DNA of 64,000 bases, taken from the NCBI GenBank assembly GCA_022828595.1, contig JAKGHH010000002.1:78898383-78962382 (forward strand), read 5' to 3'. The DNA is from Nelumbo lutea. Lineage: Eukaryota; Streptophyta; Magnoliopsida; Proteales; Nelumbonaceae. Below, piece after piece: positions 46,067 to 55,755 of the stretch. Under the pieces are notes generated by a model. That model was not told the origin of the DNA. It saw only the letters and a program-made list of their open reading frames with translations, and made no database searches. The position numbers and the translations under genes are program-made. How positions within the stretch are numbered: position 1 is the stretch's first letter; every line of letters begins with the position of its first letter.

Positions 46067-46348
46067 GCAGTGCAGGGTGGAGCAGAATCAATAGTGTTCT
46101 TCCAAAAAAACTTGACCCTTCGCAAGAATCAACTGGATGGATTGTACGAGCAACCCATAAATCAAGATAAATATAAAGAACAATGTAAATATAAATTAGA
46201 TTTATAAAGATTTAATTTCAAATCAATCGCCCTTAATTTGGGAACCGATTTCCCAGAAAATCAACAATATACGCAAACCGGGTAGAACGCCTTCTGCCCA
46301 TATGCGCAGTTTCAGATTTGGCCAATTTCGGTTCAAGATTTGAACCTG

Positions 46349-46360
46349 GCTCTGATACCA
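46349..46360 (-). other. Copia primer-binding site (initiator tRNA-Met)
   Basis: Perfect TGGTATCAGAGC on the minus strand, one base after the LTR end. It fixes the orientation of the element and the boundary of the 5' LTR. Confidence 0.95.
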
Positions 46361-46361
46361 C

Positions 46362-47637
46362 TAAAGGGATGAGAGATCCATCATATGGATGGCCGAACCC
46401 TACAGGTAGGTTGAGCGAAATGTCAAAAATTTCTCTCTCTCGCATGTGGAATCACATTCCCTATTTTAGAAAACTGCATTTTCAAGGATCAATCTTGAAC
46501 CTAAACTAGACCATATCTGAAACCAAAAGGTAGGAGAGGGATATACCTGATACAGAGTAGTATTAACCCCCAACGAAGGTGTTCACGCCCAAGGAGATTA
46601 ACAAAGATTACTCCCACTGAAGATGACACATCGTAGGGTGGAGCAGAATCAATAGGATGGCTCTTCAACAAGAACCTGATTCCTTACCAAGAATCTAATG
46701 GAGGGCGAGTGAGCATGACTTCAGATCACCTTTTTGGCCAAAAGTTGATATCAAGAACCCTTTCTTGATCACTCCTACAGGTGGAGATTGAACTGGTAAT
46801 GGCAGCAATAGCAGGAGAAGGCAAGAGCAGAAGATGGCGTCAATCCAACTTTATGCTACCTTCTCTCTTGTATCAGTATGCCTAAAGGATGAACTAGAGG
46901 TTTGCCCTGCTCCTCTCTTTATAGCCTTAAAGAGATCATCTCCTAATCCCATTAGGAGTTTCCTAATCCAAATCTTGTATTTGGAAAATGATTCTTTTTA
47001 AGAGATAAGGATAAACCCTTATCTTATCTGCAGATAAACATCAGCCCTCCTAATATAATTACGAGTTTTCTGATCCAAATCTTTATTTGGATCTGGACTC
47101 TCTGAGTGAATAGGGACAATCCCTTATCCTATATGTTGATCTGAATCCCAGAACCACCCCTCTTTAATTAATCTAATCAAGCCAGTTCGTATTGGGCTTT
47201 AGGCCCATTAAGTTCATGTGCTCACTTATCCTCCAAACTGCTGCCCATTTGGATATCCTTGTATAGCATGGGACCTAAACATTGATCTACTTGTCATCCA
47301 CATGGGTTCAACCCAACCTCTATTACAATGCCTGGCCGAATTCACTGTAGGAGACAGTGAACCCCTGAGTCCATCACCATGGGCTCTTAATGGCCCAACA
47401 TTTACACTAAATGGTCATTGGGTCAAGCCACCTTATAAAAACCCAAAGACTGTGGGAAGATGCAAGATTATCCCATCAGGTATTACCCTCAATGGTCTTA
47501 CACTTATCCTCTCAGCCCATAATGATCAAACACTACCTGACAAGAGAGGACCTCTCCCTTGGCTTCTAGGTACAGTGTTGCGCTCTCTATTCACATTGAT
47601 CCCGGGAATTAAAACCTTTTGCAAACATTTTGAAACC

Positions 47638-47676
<39 letters not shown>

Positions 47677-47798
47677 CAAAACAAATTTCAACAGTTGAAA
47701 TCGACTGCCGGTAGTTTTGTATCCATCAAAGAGAGTGCATCCCCAACCATTCACTTTGTTCGACAAAGGGGCTGATCCTGTCACCATGATCACCCACT
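46362..47798 (-). repeat. Copia 5' LTR, start truncated
   Basis: Close relative of 38833-40731. It includes an (AT)n microsatellite at about 47637-47674. It breaks off after gatcacccactta, where sequence of the gypsy 2 LTR begins; the missing start part is about 500 bp. Confidence 0.88.
47637..47674 (+). repeat. (AT)n microsatellite in the copia LTR
   Basis: About 18 AT units. The corresponding site in copy B has a shorter run (about 30142-30160), in copy A only a short one, and in the 3' LTR at 38833 none. Confidence 0.95.
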
Positions 47799-48191
47799 TA
47801 CCTTGAGCATGGAGTACCTTTTCATAGCCAAAGATCTGTGTCCTGGTCGGATTGGGCTTCCGGGGTTATCGGCATGAGGTTAGCCATCGAGGTATTCGGG
47901 ATAGAGCCCCATTCATCTTCCTTATTCCTCTTTATTCGTAGTTGTGCTCATCCACGTGACATGTAGTTGATGTGGCTGAAAGGAGAAGATGGGGGGCCAC
48001 CATAATAGCGTGGCTCGGCCAAGCTATGTCGACGTGGCTGAGCTAGCCCGATGTGGTCGGGCTATGCCGATGTGGCCGAGCTGTGCTGATGTGGCCGAGC
48101 TGTGCTGACGTGGACAAGTTAGGATGATGTGGCAAGACGATAGTTGAGTGACCACGTGTCTCGCAGGACCAGCTCGGCCACGACCCGAACA
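47796..48191 (-). repeat. Gypsy 2, 3' LTR, left part lost
   Basis: The right end tggccacgacccgaaca (minus TGTTCGGGT...) is followed by the purine-rich GGAAGAGTGG on the minus strand. It holds five to six copies of a ~19-bp unit (cgagctgtgctgatgtggc) at 48003-48115; the 5' LTR has about three. Confidence 0.8.
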
Positions 48192-48647
48192 CCACTCTTC
48201 CAGTTCTGAAGTCGAGGAATGAAGTCTCCTAGGTTCATTGCCCGGTTGAGGAACTTCCGAGCATGCGTATCGTCTGTGCCATGTTGGTCATTGTCAAGGA
48301 GTCCTCCGATCGTCGGTTGCAGAATTTAAATAAGAACCAAAGTTTTGGTTCCTGAACCACTCCCCCAGTTCTGTTGTTGAACTAGCGCAATTAATGGGCG
48401 CAACCGTTGCCTGCCAAAGGTGCTGCTTCAATTTTTGAGGTATTGTTAGGGGTGCTTCATTTGTTCCATTGATCTCTCCTCGGTTTGTGCCCCTAATAGT
48501 TATAAAAGGGAAAAGGGGTCTCCCCCCTTTTCCATCCTCAGTATTGCTTGCAAGAGTTTGGCATCCACTACTCGACAGATTCGTCGGTCACATAGTTCGG
48601 TAGATAGCTTGGTAACTTTCTTCCTTTGGCTCCGCAAATTGCTCAGT
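48192..48647. other. Gypsy 2 spacer between 3' LTR and the antisense ORF
   Basis: Includes gttataaaagggaaaagggg near 48499, a good TATA-like box on the + strand about 150 bp before the start of the antisense ORF. That would allow its own transcription in an active relative. Confidence 0.4.
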
Positions 48648-50334
48648 ATGTCCTCTTCATCTCATCGGTCCTCTTCCTTATCTGGGTCCTCCAGTAGTTC
48701 TGGTTCCATCTCTTCTCGCGGCTCGACCTATGAGACTGAGCTAAGAGAATTTGTGGTTGCCAAAATTGAAGAAGCCGAGGCTGGTCCCTCTAGGATGGAG
48801 ACAGAGCTTCCTCTTTGGTCAAGTCGCTAGTTCGGTACAACACCCGACATCTTGATTCCTAGTGATATGGCTCGGATCCGAGCTATGTATGCCATGCTCA
48901 GCCCGATGAGTTGTGTGTTTATGAGCACAGCTTGGAGGCTAGGCTGAGGTTCCCGTTGATCGAGGGGTTCACCAAGGTGCTAAACTAGTATGGGGTGTTA
49001 GCGGTGTAGCTAATGCCAAACTCCTCTAGGTTTTTGCTCGGCCTCATGTCCTATTGTACGGTCCATGATATTGATCTGACCTTGGGATGGTGAGCTTTAT
49101 GGTCCAATTGAAACAACAATAGCAGGGGTACTATTACTTCTCCACTCGACGGAACATCCGGTCATTGGTCAGAGCCCCTTCTTCTATGATGCACTAGAAG
49201 GAGTCTTTCTTCTTTGTGCGAATCCCGTGGGTCTCCCTTTTCCTACCAAGCTGCGGGGGCCGAGGACGTCTCTTCCGCAGCCCCAGTGGTCGGCGCTTAC
49301 TTGGGAGGAGAAGTCGGCCCTAAGCAAGATCCACGAAATCAACATTATCGCGTACACATGCTCGAAGATGTTGATGCTCGTCGGGTTGATGGAAAGGGTG
49401 GCTGGTCTATTTCCTTTTATTTCTGCTTTCCAATCTGATTTTATCTTGCCTTCTTTGTACTTATCTTGGGCCTCCCTCGTTCCGAGGCAGATGAGCAGCC
49501 ACAATCCGAAGATAGGGTGGTTCATCGGCAAAGAAGGGTTCGACAACGAGAGGTTGAGGAGGACGACATTGTCGTAGTTCACCCCGAAGGGGTCCGCCGT
49601 CCCACTAGTACACTGGTGACTGAGGCAAGAAGTAGCTCAGGTCTGCATGTATTGAGGGGGTCAGTTCGCATGGACGACAATCTGGAGACACTCAGGGTTC
49701 CCGTTCAGTTACTGCTAGGAATCATGACCATGTCCATAGCTTGGGAATCGGTCGATGTTGGTAGTGGAGCCTTGGAGTGTGCTCTTCTTTGGTCTGTTGC
49801 TCAGGTAAATCCTCTTCTCTTTATTCCTTGTGTTTTGCTCTCCTTTCTAGTGTACTTATCATATTTTTTTGCCGAATGCTTGCGCGATAGTTTCTCTGGT
49901 TGATCGTCTCCAGGACATTCGATCGGCTGCACTGGAGAGGGAAGTGGTCGGCTGTTGGTAAGTGGTTGGCTGCACTAGAGAGGGAAGTGGCCGAGCTAAA
50001 GGTGCAACTGGCTAAGTAGACTGGTCTTGTCCGGGAGCTGAAGCAGGAGATCACCGAGCTCAAGGCTGAGCAAGACAGACTGAGGCAAGAATCCGCCAAT
50101 GAGTACAAGGCGTCAAAGGAGATATAGCTGCACATGGACAAGTATGTCGAGGCCTCCTTTGTGGCTGGGTTCAACATTTTCCGACGAAGGATCCTTTGCC
50201 GTCACCCGAAGTTGGCCGATGAGTCACAAGGATGGGACGCTTTTGATCCAATTTCTCCACAAGGGTCCACCGAGGGAGCTGAGGATGTGGCCGAGGTTGC
50301 TTTTGGCACTACTGATTCTACCATCGAGGACTGA
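48648..50334 (+). pseudogene. Antisense ORF of a Tat-type gypsy element (PF04195-like domain plus coiled coil)
   Basis: Starts at ATG 48648 (MSSSSHRSSSLSGSSSSSGS). Broken by stops, it continues with TYETELREFVVAKIEEAEAG, DMARIRAMYAMLSP, then DELCVYEHSLEARLRFPLIE and NSSRFLLGLMSYCTVHDIDL, which match the 'putative gypsy type transposon' domain pattern (VYEHSLEAGLRFPL). After LPFPTKLRGPRTSLPQPQWS come a charged linker, a coiled coil (LEREVAELKVQLAK; VRELKQEITELKAEQDRLRQ) and the end YVEASFVAGFNIFRRRILCR to TTDSTIED. Opposite in orientation to gag-pol, as known for Tat elements. Its role is unknown. Confidence 0.75.
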
Positions 50335-50734
50335 TCGACAGCCTAATATGTTCATTATTCCCTATGTTGTTTTGGTGTTATTTCTTTTGTTGGCTCGGTA
50401 TGCCGAGCCTTAAACGATTGTAATAGACCATCTTAAGTTGAACATCAACTCTTTTTCATATTGACTATATATACGCCTCTTTTTGTTGTTGCTATACTTG
50501 TGCATGTGCATTTTTTTTAGCCGAAGCATGCCCAGCCGAGCTATTATGCATACCGAGCTGAGCTACGCCTCAGCCTCTTGTTACTTGTACAATTTTTCTA
50601 TCGCTGGCCCAGGTGAGGCTGGATGGGCTACTACGTGGGCCGAGCTGGGCTGTGCCTCGAACGTCCTCTTTGTACTTGGTGATTCTAGTTCATTAATTGA
50701 GGTATGGCTGGCCCTACTAAGCCTCAACATCCCC

Positions 50735-51030
50735 CGTCTTGCGCTGACCGAGGTTACCATTGGCCAAGGTGTAGCCGACCGGGTTATACCTTGGTGTCCT
50801 CAGTCTTGTGCTGATCAAGGTTACTGCTGGCCGAGGTGTAGTTGGGCAAGTCATTCCTTGGCATCCTTATTCTTGTGCTGACCGAGGTTACCGTTGGCCG
50901 AGGTGTAGCCGGTCGGGCTATGCTTTGGCATCCCCAATCTTGTGCTGGTCGAGGTTACTGTTGGCCGAGGTGTAGCCAGCCGAGCTGTACCTCGGTGTCC
51001 CCAGTCTTGTGTTGACTGAGGTGTCATTGT
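50735..51030. repeat. Four ~75-bp tandem repeats in gypsy 2
   Basis: Each unit contains cttgtgctgaccgaggttac, cgttggccgaggtgtagcc and a ccttggtgtcc-like word. Units begin near 50740, 50811, 50874 and 50940, with a partial fifth. They lie between the antisense ORF and the integrase. Confidence 0.75.
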
Positions 51031-51409
51031 CCGAGATCTTTCGATTCCCGAGCTCTCAGCCATGGGATGCTCAGTTTCTGGTCTCGAAAGCCTTTGGGGC
51101 CCTTCTAGGGCTAGTCACTTCCCAGCTAGCTCAGTCGTTAAGCCGATAGTAGTGCGGAGTTCCTCGACTGCCCTCAAGCCTTGGTGGGCAGGGGCATTCT
51201 TCCTCCACGTTAGCAATTGAGTCAGGTAGCTTGCTTGGGAATGTGCTTTCGATCTAGGCGTAATGGGTTCAACCATTTTTGGGGATCGACGAAGTCAACT
51301 CAATTGGTAGTGTGACTTAGCATGTGTGGGTGTAGTGTGTGCAGTGGCCGTGGGCACGCCTCCAGGCCGAAGAAGTAGCGTAAAAGCAGACTTTCATTGC
51401 TTGTGGGTC

Positions 51410-52665
51410 TACAGGTAGTACATCCTGAGGTTTCCCGAGTTCCAACTCCTCAGAATTGGTTGACCTTCAAGGTCTTCAAGTCTATAAGTGCTTGGTCTGA
51501 GGACTCTTGTGATGACCCTATATGGCTCTTCCCAGTTCGGTTCGAGATTCCCTTCTCCTAGTGTGGGTACAATGATTTTGCGTAGAATGAAGTCGTCTAT
51601 CTTGAATTCGTGTCTTCTTACCTTAGAATCGTAATGCCGTGCCATCTTCTTTTGCTACGCAATCATCTTCCTATGTACTTGGTCCTGAGCTTCTTCTACC
51701 AGGTCCAACTCGACGTGTAGATCTTCGTCATTCTATCCCTCATCAAAGAGCTCGGTCCGAAGGGTCAGGGAACCTATCTCCACGAGGATCATGGCTTCGG
51801 CTCCGTAGGTTAGATTGAAAGGGGTCTCTCTAGTGGCCATTCGCGGGGTCATCTTGTAAGCCCAAAGAATGATGGCAGCTCTTCAACCCATATTCTCTTG
51901 GCCTGATCCAGGCGTGTTTTTAGGTTATGTAGTAGGATGTGGTTGGTTACCTCGGTGTGTCCATTGCTCAGAGGTCGATGTACCACGGTAGTCCAGTGAT
52001 CGATCCTTAGGTTGGCACATAGGGCCTTGAACTTCTTGTCGGTGAACTGGGTTCCGTTGTCTGTGATGAGCACAAGCGGGATACCGAAGTGGTAGATGAT
52101 TCCCTACCAAAGGAAGTTCCGGGCATTGTAGGCGGTGATGCATGCCAGGGCTTCGGCTTCTACTCACTTCGTGAAGTAGTCTACTGCTTCGAGAAGGAAC
52201 TTCATTTGCGCAACCGCGGTGGGAAAGGGGCCGAGGATGTCCATTCCCCATTGGGCAAACGACCATGGGCTGGCGATTGGTCTTAAAGGGGCCACAAGCT
52301 AGTGATGTAGATTAGAGTGATGTTGGAAACTATCACACTTCTGGACTAACTGGGTGGCATCCTACTTCATCATTGGACAAAAATACCCCTATCAGAGTGC
52401 CTTATGGGCCAGTGTGTGTGCGTCGAGGTGATCTCCACAAATGCTCTCATGTATTTCCCTAAGGATGTAGTCTGCCTCGGCTAGGGGGAGGCACCTCAAG
52501 TAGGGAAGCGTATGGGAACAATGGTAGAGTTAACCCTATATCAAGCAATATCTGGTCACTTTGTGTTGTAGTCTTCTTGCTTCTGCCCGATCTTCTGGGG
52601 AGGTGCCTTCTCGAAGATACTCGATTATGGGGTCCATCCAAGACGAGCCATGTTGCACTGGAAGG
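51410..52665 (-). pseudogene. Gypsy 2 integrase
   Basis: Minus strand: SWMDPIIEYLREGTSPEDRA, LAEADYILREIHESICGDH (zinc-finger region) at 52650-52430. Then WGMDILGPFPTAV and AVDYFTKWVEAEAL near 52250-52150, the core LITDNGTQFTDKKFKALCAN and HRPLSNGHTEVTNHILLHNL at 52073-51880, and the C-terminal DSKVRRHEFKIDDFILRKI, WEEPYRVITRVL at 51645-51412. Stops separate the parts. The 5' side ends where the copia LTR fragment begins. Confidence 0.88.
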
Positions 52666-52676
52666 ATGAGAATGGC

Positions 52677-52800
52677 TGAAAGATTCTAAACTAACACAAG
52701 TCTCATATGTGTCCAGTTTAAGGGTATTACATAGAAACACACCATAATAACATGAATCAAATATGTACTTTGTTCATTTAAATTAATTGTCATAACACAT
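52677..52800 (-). mobile_element. Copia LTR fragment F
   Basis: agattctaaactaacacaag through catgaatcaaatatgtactt matches the start part of the copia LTR (about 40570-40690), same orientation. It is joined to integrase on the left and to short unassigned sequence on the right (52801-52879, with gcaaccctatac twice). Confidence 0.75.
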
Positions 52801-52879
52801 TTATCATGAAGCAACCCTATACAATAAATAAGGTGTAAATAATTGCAATTGGTGCAACCCTATACACAAGTCTCATATG

Positions 52880-53322
52880 TGATACTGCTCAATCCGAGGT
52901 AGTGCACGAACTGATGAAGGCGGTCAGATAGTCCTTGTTGGCAGGGCGGGGCCGAGCTACAAGGAGGAGGTGGCGCTTTAAGACCTGTGATCAAGGAAAC
53001 AAAAGTTAGAGACCCGAGGAGTTATCCCCGGGTAAGAACTCCAATGCTCAAGTCAGTAAGTGGTGGTAAGATGGTCGGGCCAAGCTATAAGGATGCCAGT
53101 CCAAGCTAAGTAGCTGTGTAGGTCTTAGAAGTTGGATTCCTTACCTTGAGCATGGAGTACGCTTTATAGCCAAAGATCCGTGTCCTGGTTGGATTGGGCT
53201 TCTAGGGTTGTCGGGATGAGGTTAGTCGTCGAGGTATTCGGGATAGAGTCTCATTCCCTGGCCGAGTTGTTCCTTATTCCTCTTTATCCGTAGTTGTGCT
53301 CATCCACGTGACGTGTAGTTGA
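52880..53322 (-). repeat. Internal fragment of gypsy 2's own LTR
   Basis: ctgctcaatccgaggtagtg through ccacgtgacgtgtagttgaa matches 54444-54880 and 47796-47970, same orientation. It sits between integrase and gag, where protease and RT should be. Confidence 0.78.
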
Positions 53323-53329
53323 AGGGAGG

Positions 53330-54240
53330 AGTCCGTATTGTATGGTTGTCACCACGACTGATTGATTTAAGTCCCTGACTTGAAGTTCTTCTTTGTTGAA
53401 CCTCGCCAGGTAGTCCCTAAGGGACTCCGTCTTTCTCTGTCGAACTTGCATGAGGATAGTCAAGGTTTTCCAATGCTTCTAACTTGCTATGAACTGTGCC
53501 AAGAACTGGGTCTCCAGTTGTGTCATGATGCTATAGACCTCGGCGGTAGGGAGGATTGCCATGCTAAGGCTGGGCCTTGTGGTGTGGTTACAAGGGCTTT
53601 GCACATCAATCCCTCCGACGCACCATGTAGCATCATTTGGGCTTGGAGCACCGCGATATGGTCAAAGGGGTCTGAGTTCCTGTCATACATGTCGAGTTGG
53701 GGGGCTCACCATCCTGTAGGGGGAACCTCATCCATGATGTCCTGGACAAAGGGTGGCTCCTTGGTGATATGCGCGAAGGCCTACACAGGTTGATCTACAG
53801 CGGGAATTGCGCTCTTATGAGTGGAAGTACACTCTAACTATTCTAGACGCTGCCGGAGCTCCTTAATCTCGGCACCTTTGTTGTCCAGGGTTGTACTGTA
53901 TGGCCTCCTTTTTGGGTCATGTGGGGTGATCCTTGACTGAGCTTGACTCGGCAATGGAGACCACGAAGGGCGGCATCCTTTTGCCGAGCCTTTCTTTGGC
54001 GGGGATGCGTACTGACTAGTGTGTCTGGCTACGGTGGTCCCATTCACAGGAACGAGCAGCACACGAATGTCTGTCCTGCCTCATATACTCAGACCCCTCT
54101 CCCCTTATGTCTATCCAGCGCGCTTTGGGGTCCTCGGTCTGAGGATCATCCTTCGTGCGCATCGGGGCATGAGGAATGGCAGCCCAATTAAGTGGTGCAA
54201 CAAACCCTAGTGTTTGCATGAATTCGAAGATCCTATCAAT
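53330..54240 (-). pseudogene. Gypsy 2 gag
   Basis: Minus strand traces: DPFDHIAVLQAQMMLHGASE and ALAWQSSLPPRSIASW-like words around 53680-53520 (capsid domain), preceded by GAEIKELRQRLE (coiled coil) at 53838-53880 and an N-terminal part to 54219. Multiple shifts. Cut at 53330 against the LTR fragment. Confidence 0.65.
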
Positions 54241-54443
54241 CTTTTCCTGCTTGGCTCAGAACTGCGCTTGATCTACTACAACTAAAGGTTATGGGACTTC
54301 TTGGTGCGAGGAGTGTCGGTTCTCTTGAGACGGGAATGGCCAGCTGATCGCTCGGGCTAGTTTTTAGGCATCTTGATCACTTCCTTAATTCCGCAGTGAG
54401 GAATGAGATTTTTGAGAAAGGCTTTTTGTGGGATTCTCATAGA
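54241..54443 (-). other. Gypsy 2 leader
   Basis: Between the gag start and the 5' LTR. No clear primer site could be recognised at the LTR edge; minus strand TCTATGAGAATCCCAC lies there. Confidence 0.45.
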
Positions 54444-55009
54444 TGATGCTAATCTAATGCTGCTCAATCCGAGGTAGTGCACGAACCGAGGAAGGCGATC
54501 AGATAGTCCTTGTTGGCAGGGCGGGGCCGAGCTACAAGGACAAGGCTACGCTTTAAGACCTGCGATCAAGGAAATAGAAGTTAGAGACCTGAGGAGTTAT
54601 CCCCAGGTAAGAACTCTTACGCTCAAGTCAGTAAGTGGTGGTAAGATGGTCGGGCCGAGCTATAAGGATGCCGGTCCAAGCTAAGTATTTCTGTAGGTCT
54701 TAGAAGTTGGATCCCTTACCTTGAGCCTGGAGTACCCTTTTATAGCCAAAGATCTGTGTCCTGGTCGGATTGGGCTTCCGGGGTTGTCGGGATGAGGTTA
54801 GCCATCAAGGTATTCGTGATAGAGTCCCATTCCCCAACCGAGTTGTCTTCCTTATTCCTCTTTATCCGTAGCTCGGCCGAGCTATGCCGATGTGGCTGAG
54901 CTAGCCCGATGTGGCCGGACTATTTCAACGTGGCCGTTAGGATGATGTGGCAAGGCGATAGTTGGGCGGCCAAGTGTCTTATAGGACCAGCTTGGCCATG
55001 ACCCGAACA
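54444..55009 (-). repeat. Gypsy 2, 5' LTR
   Basis: Minus strand starts TGTTCGGGTCATGGCCAAG and ends TTAGATTAGCATCA. Right flank atgtg. It shares most of its length with 47796-48191 and 52880-53322 but lacks a segment present in the 3' LTR (around 47945-48000). Confidence 0.8.
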
Positions 55010-55755
55010 ATGTGTTTGACCATTTTAAGGTTGTTCGTGATTATTTTACTAGTATGTTAAGGTAAAGAATATAAGAACACTTTAAAATGGATGATATTAC
55101 AAATTGAATGGATTAAATGATGTGTTTTTCAACAATTGTAAAAAGGATAATGGAATTTTTTGGCAACATATGTTTATTTCATGTAGGTTTGATGTGTTAG
55201 TGGGCCCACATTAATGTGTTTTGCAAGTTTTGGGTGTTAATGAGGGTTCAACCCCATTTCTACGACACTGGGTGTTTGTAAGCCTACATTATTGTGATTT
55301 GTAGGCTTTGGGTGTTAGTGGGGCCCAATGTGTGGTCCGGATATGCTATAAGGTCGGTGGCAGTGAGTCCGGATATGCTATAAGGTCCATGTGTGATTGT
55401 GATTTAACATAACATCGCAGTCACACATGGAGAACATCTCATCCTCTTACATAGTATTATGTAGGGAGAGATGTTCCCAATTCATGAGGGTAGTGTGTTG
55501 TGAGTAGACGTGGGCAGGTGATCCAGAGTCAGTGTTAGGAGTACTAATTTGTCAATCGTTCTGTTTTATAGATCTTCTCAAAAGATTTCACCTATTTGTA
55601 TATTATTATTCATGAGAAATGTTCTGATACACATGGGATGTGGCTGTGAGGAGTGCCATAAGGAGAAAATCCCAATTTGTCAGATGCATCTTTTAATCCA
55701 ATGAAATCGACTTTTGTACCCACAAGACTGTGTTTACACCATTCTCATAGTTCCG
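55010..55755. other. Intergenic sequence with hairpins and a 32-bp tandem duplication
   Basis: gtccggatatgctataaggt occurs at 55335 and 55367. A hairpin follows at about 55388-55427 (ccatgtgtgattgtgat and atcgcagtcacacatgg), then words of hairpin family B (gagatgttcccaa; gggatgtggctgtgagg) to about 55660. These look like overlapping MITE remains. No gene. Confidence 0.5.

Larger units (their letters stand above)
44238..46140 (-). mobile_element. Copia LTR fragment E, itself interrupted
   Basis: 44238-44466 and 46072-46140 match copies A and B (ggataggatatctatcac; tgaagatggcgcag; gtggagcagaatcaa; tcgcaagaatcaactggatgg). They are contiguous once the solo LTR at 44467-46066 and one GCAGT are removed. 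It belongs to the ggataggatatcc subfamily, not the ggatgagagatcc subfamily of the host element, so it arrived separately. Confidence 0.8.
38833..47798 (-). mobile_element. Ty1/copia element, both LTRs present, decayed and interrupted
   Basis: The 3' LTR is 38833-40731, the polypurine tract 40732-40748, pol about 40806-43430, gag about 43783-44237, the leader about 46140-46348, the primer site 46349-46360 and the 5' LTR 46362-47798 (its start lost). Left flank ctatc; the right target duplication is gone because the 5' LTR is cut at its junction with gypsy 2. Within the element, 44238-46140 is a second copia LTR fragment that carries a solo LTR. Confidence 0.88.
47796..55009 (-). mobile_element. 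Ty3/gypsy element 2 (Tat-like), rearranged
   Basis: Truncated 3' LTR 47796-48191, opposite-strand ORF 48648-50334, tandem repeats 50735-51030, integrase 51410-52665, copia LTR fragment 52677-52800, fragment of its own LTR 52880-53322, gag 53330-54240, 5' LTR 54444-55009. Protease, RT and RNase H are missing and replaced by the LTR pieces, so two or more rearrangements happened. A Tat-type element is supported by the antisense ORF between integrase and 3' LTR. Confidence 0.82.

Noticed and set aside
49184..49582. 132-codon minus frame within the antisense-ORF region
   Set aside because: Shadow of the + strand PF04195-like ORF, whose frame carries the recognisable motifs.
50483..50881. 132-codon + frame over the 75-bp repeats
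   Set aside because: It is produced by translating tandem repeats and has no domain.
53380..53793. 137-codon + frame opposite gag
   Set aside because: The minus frames carry the gag capsid motifs; this is their complement.
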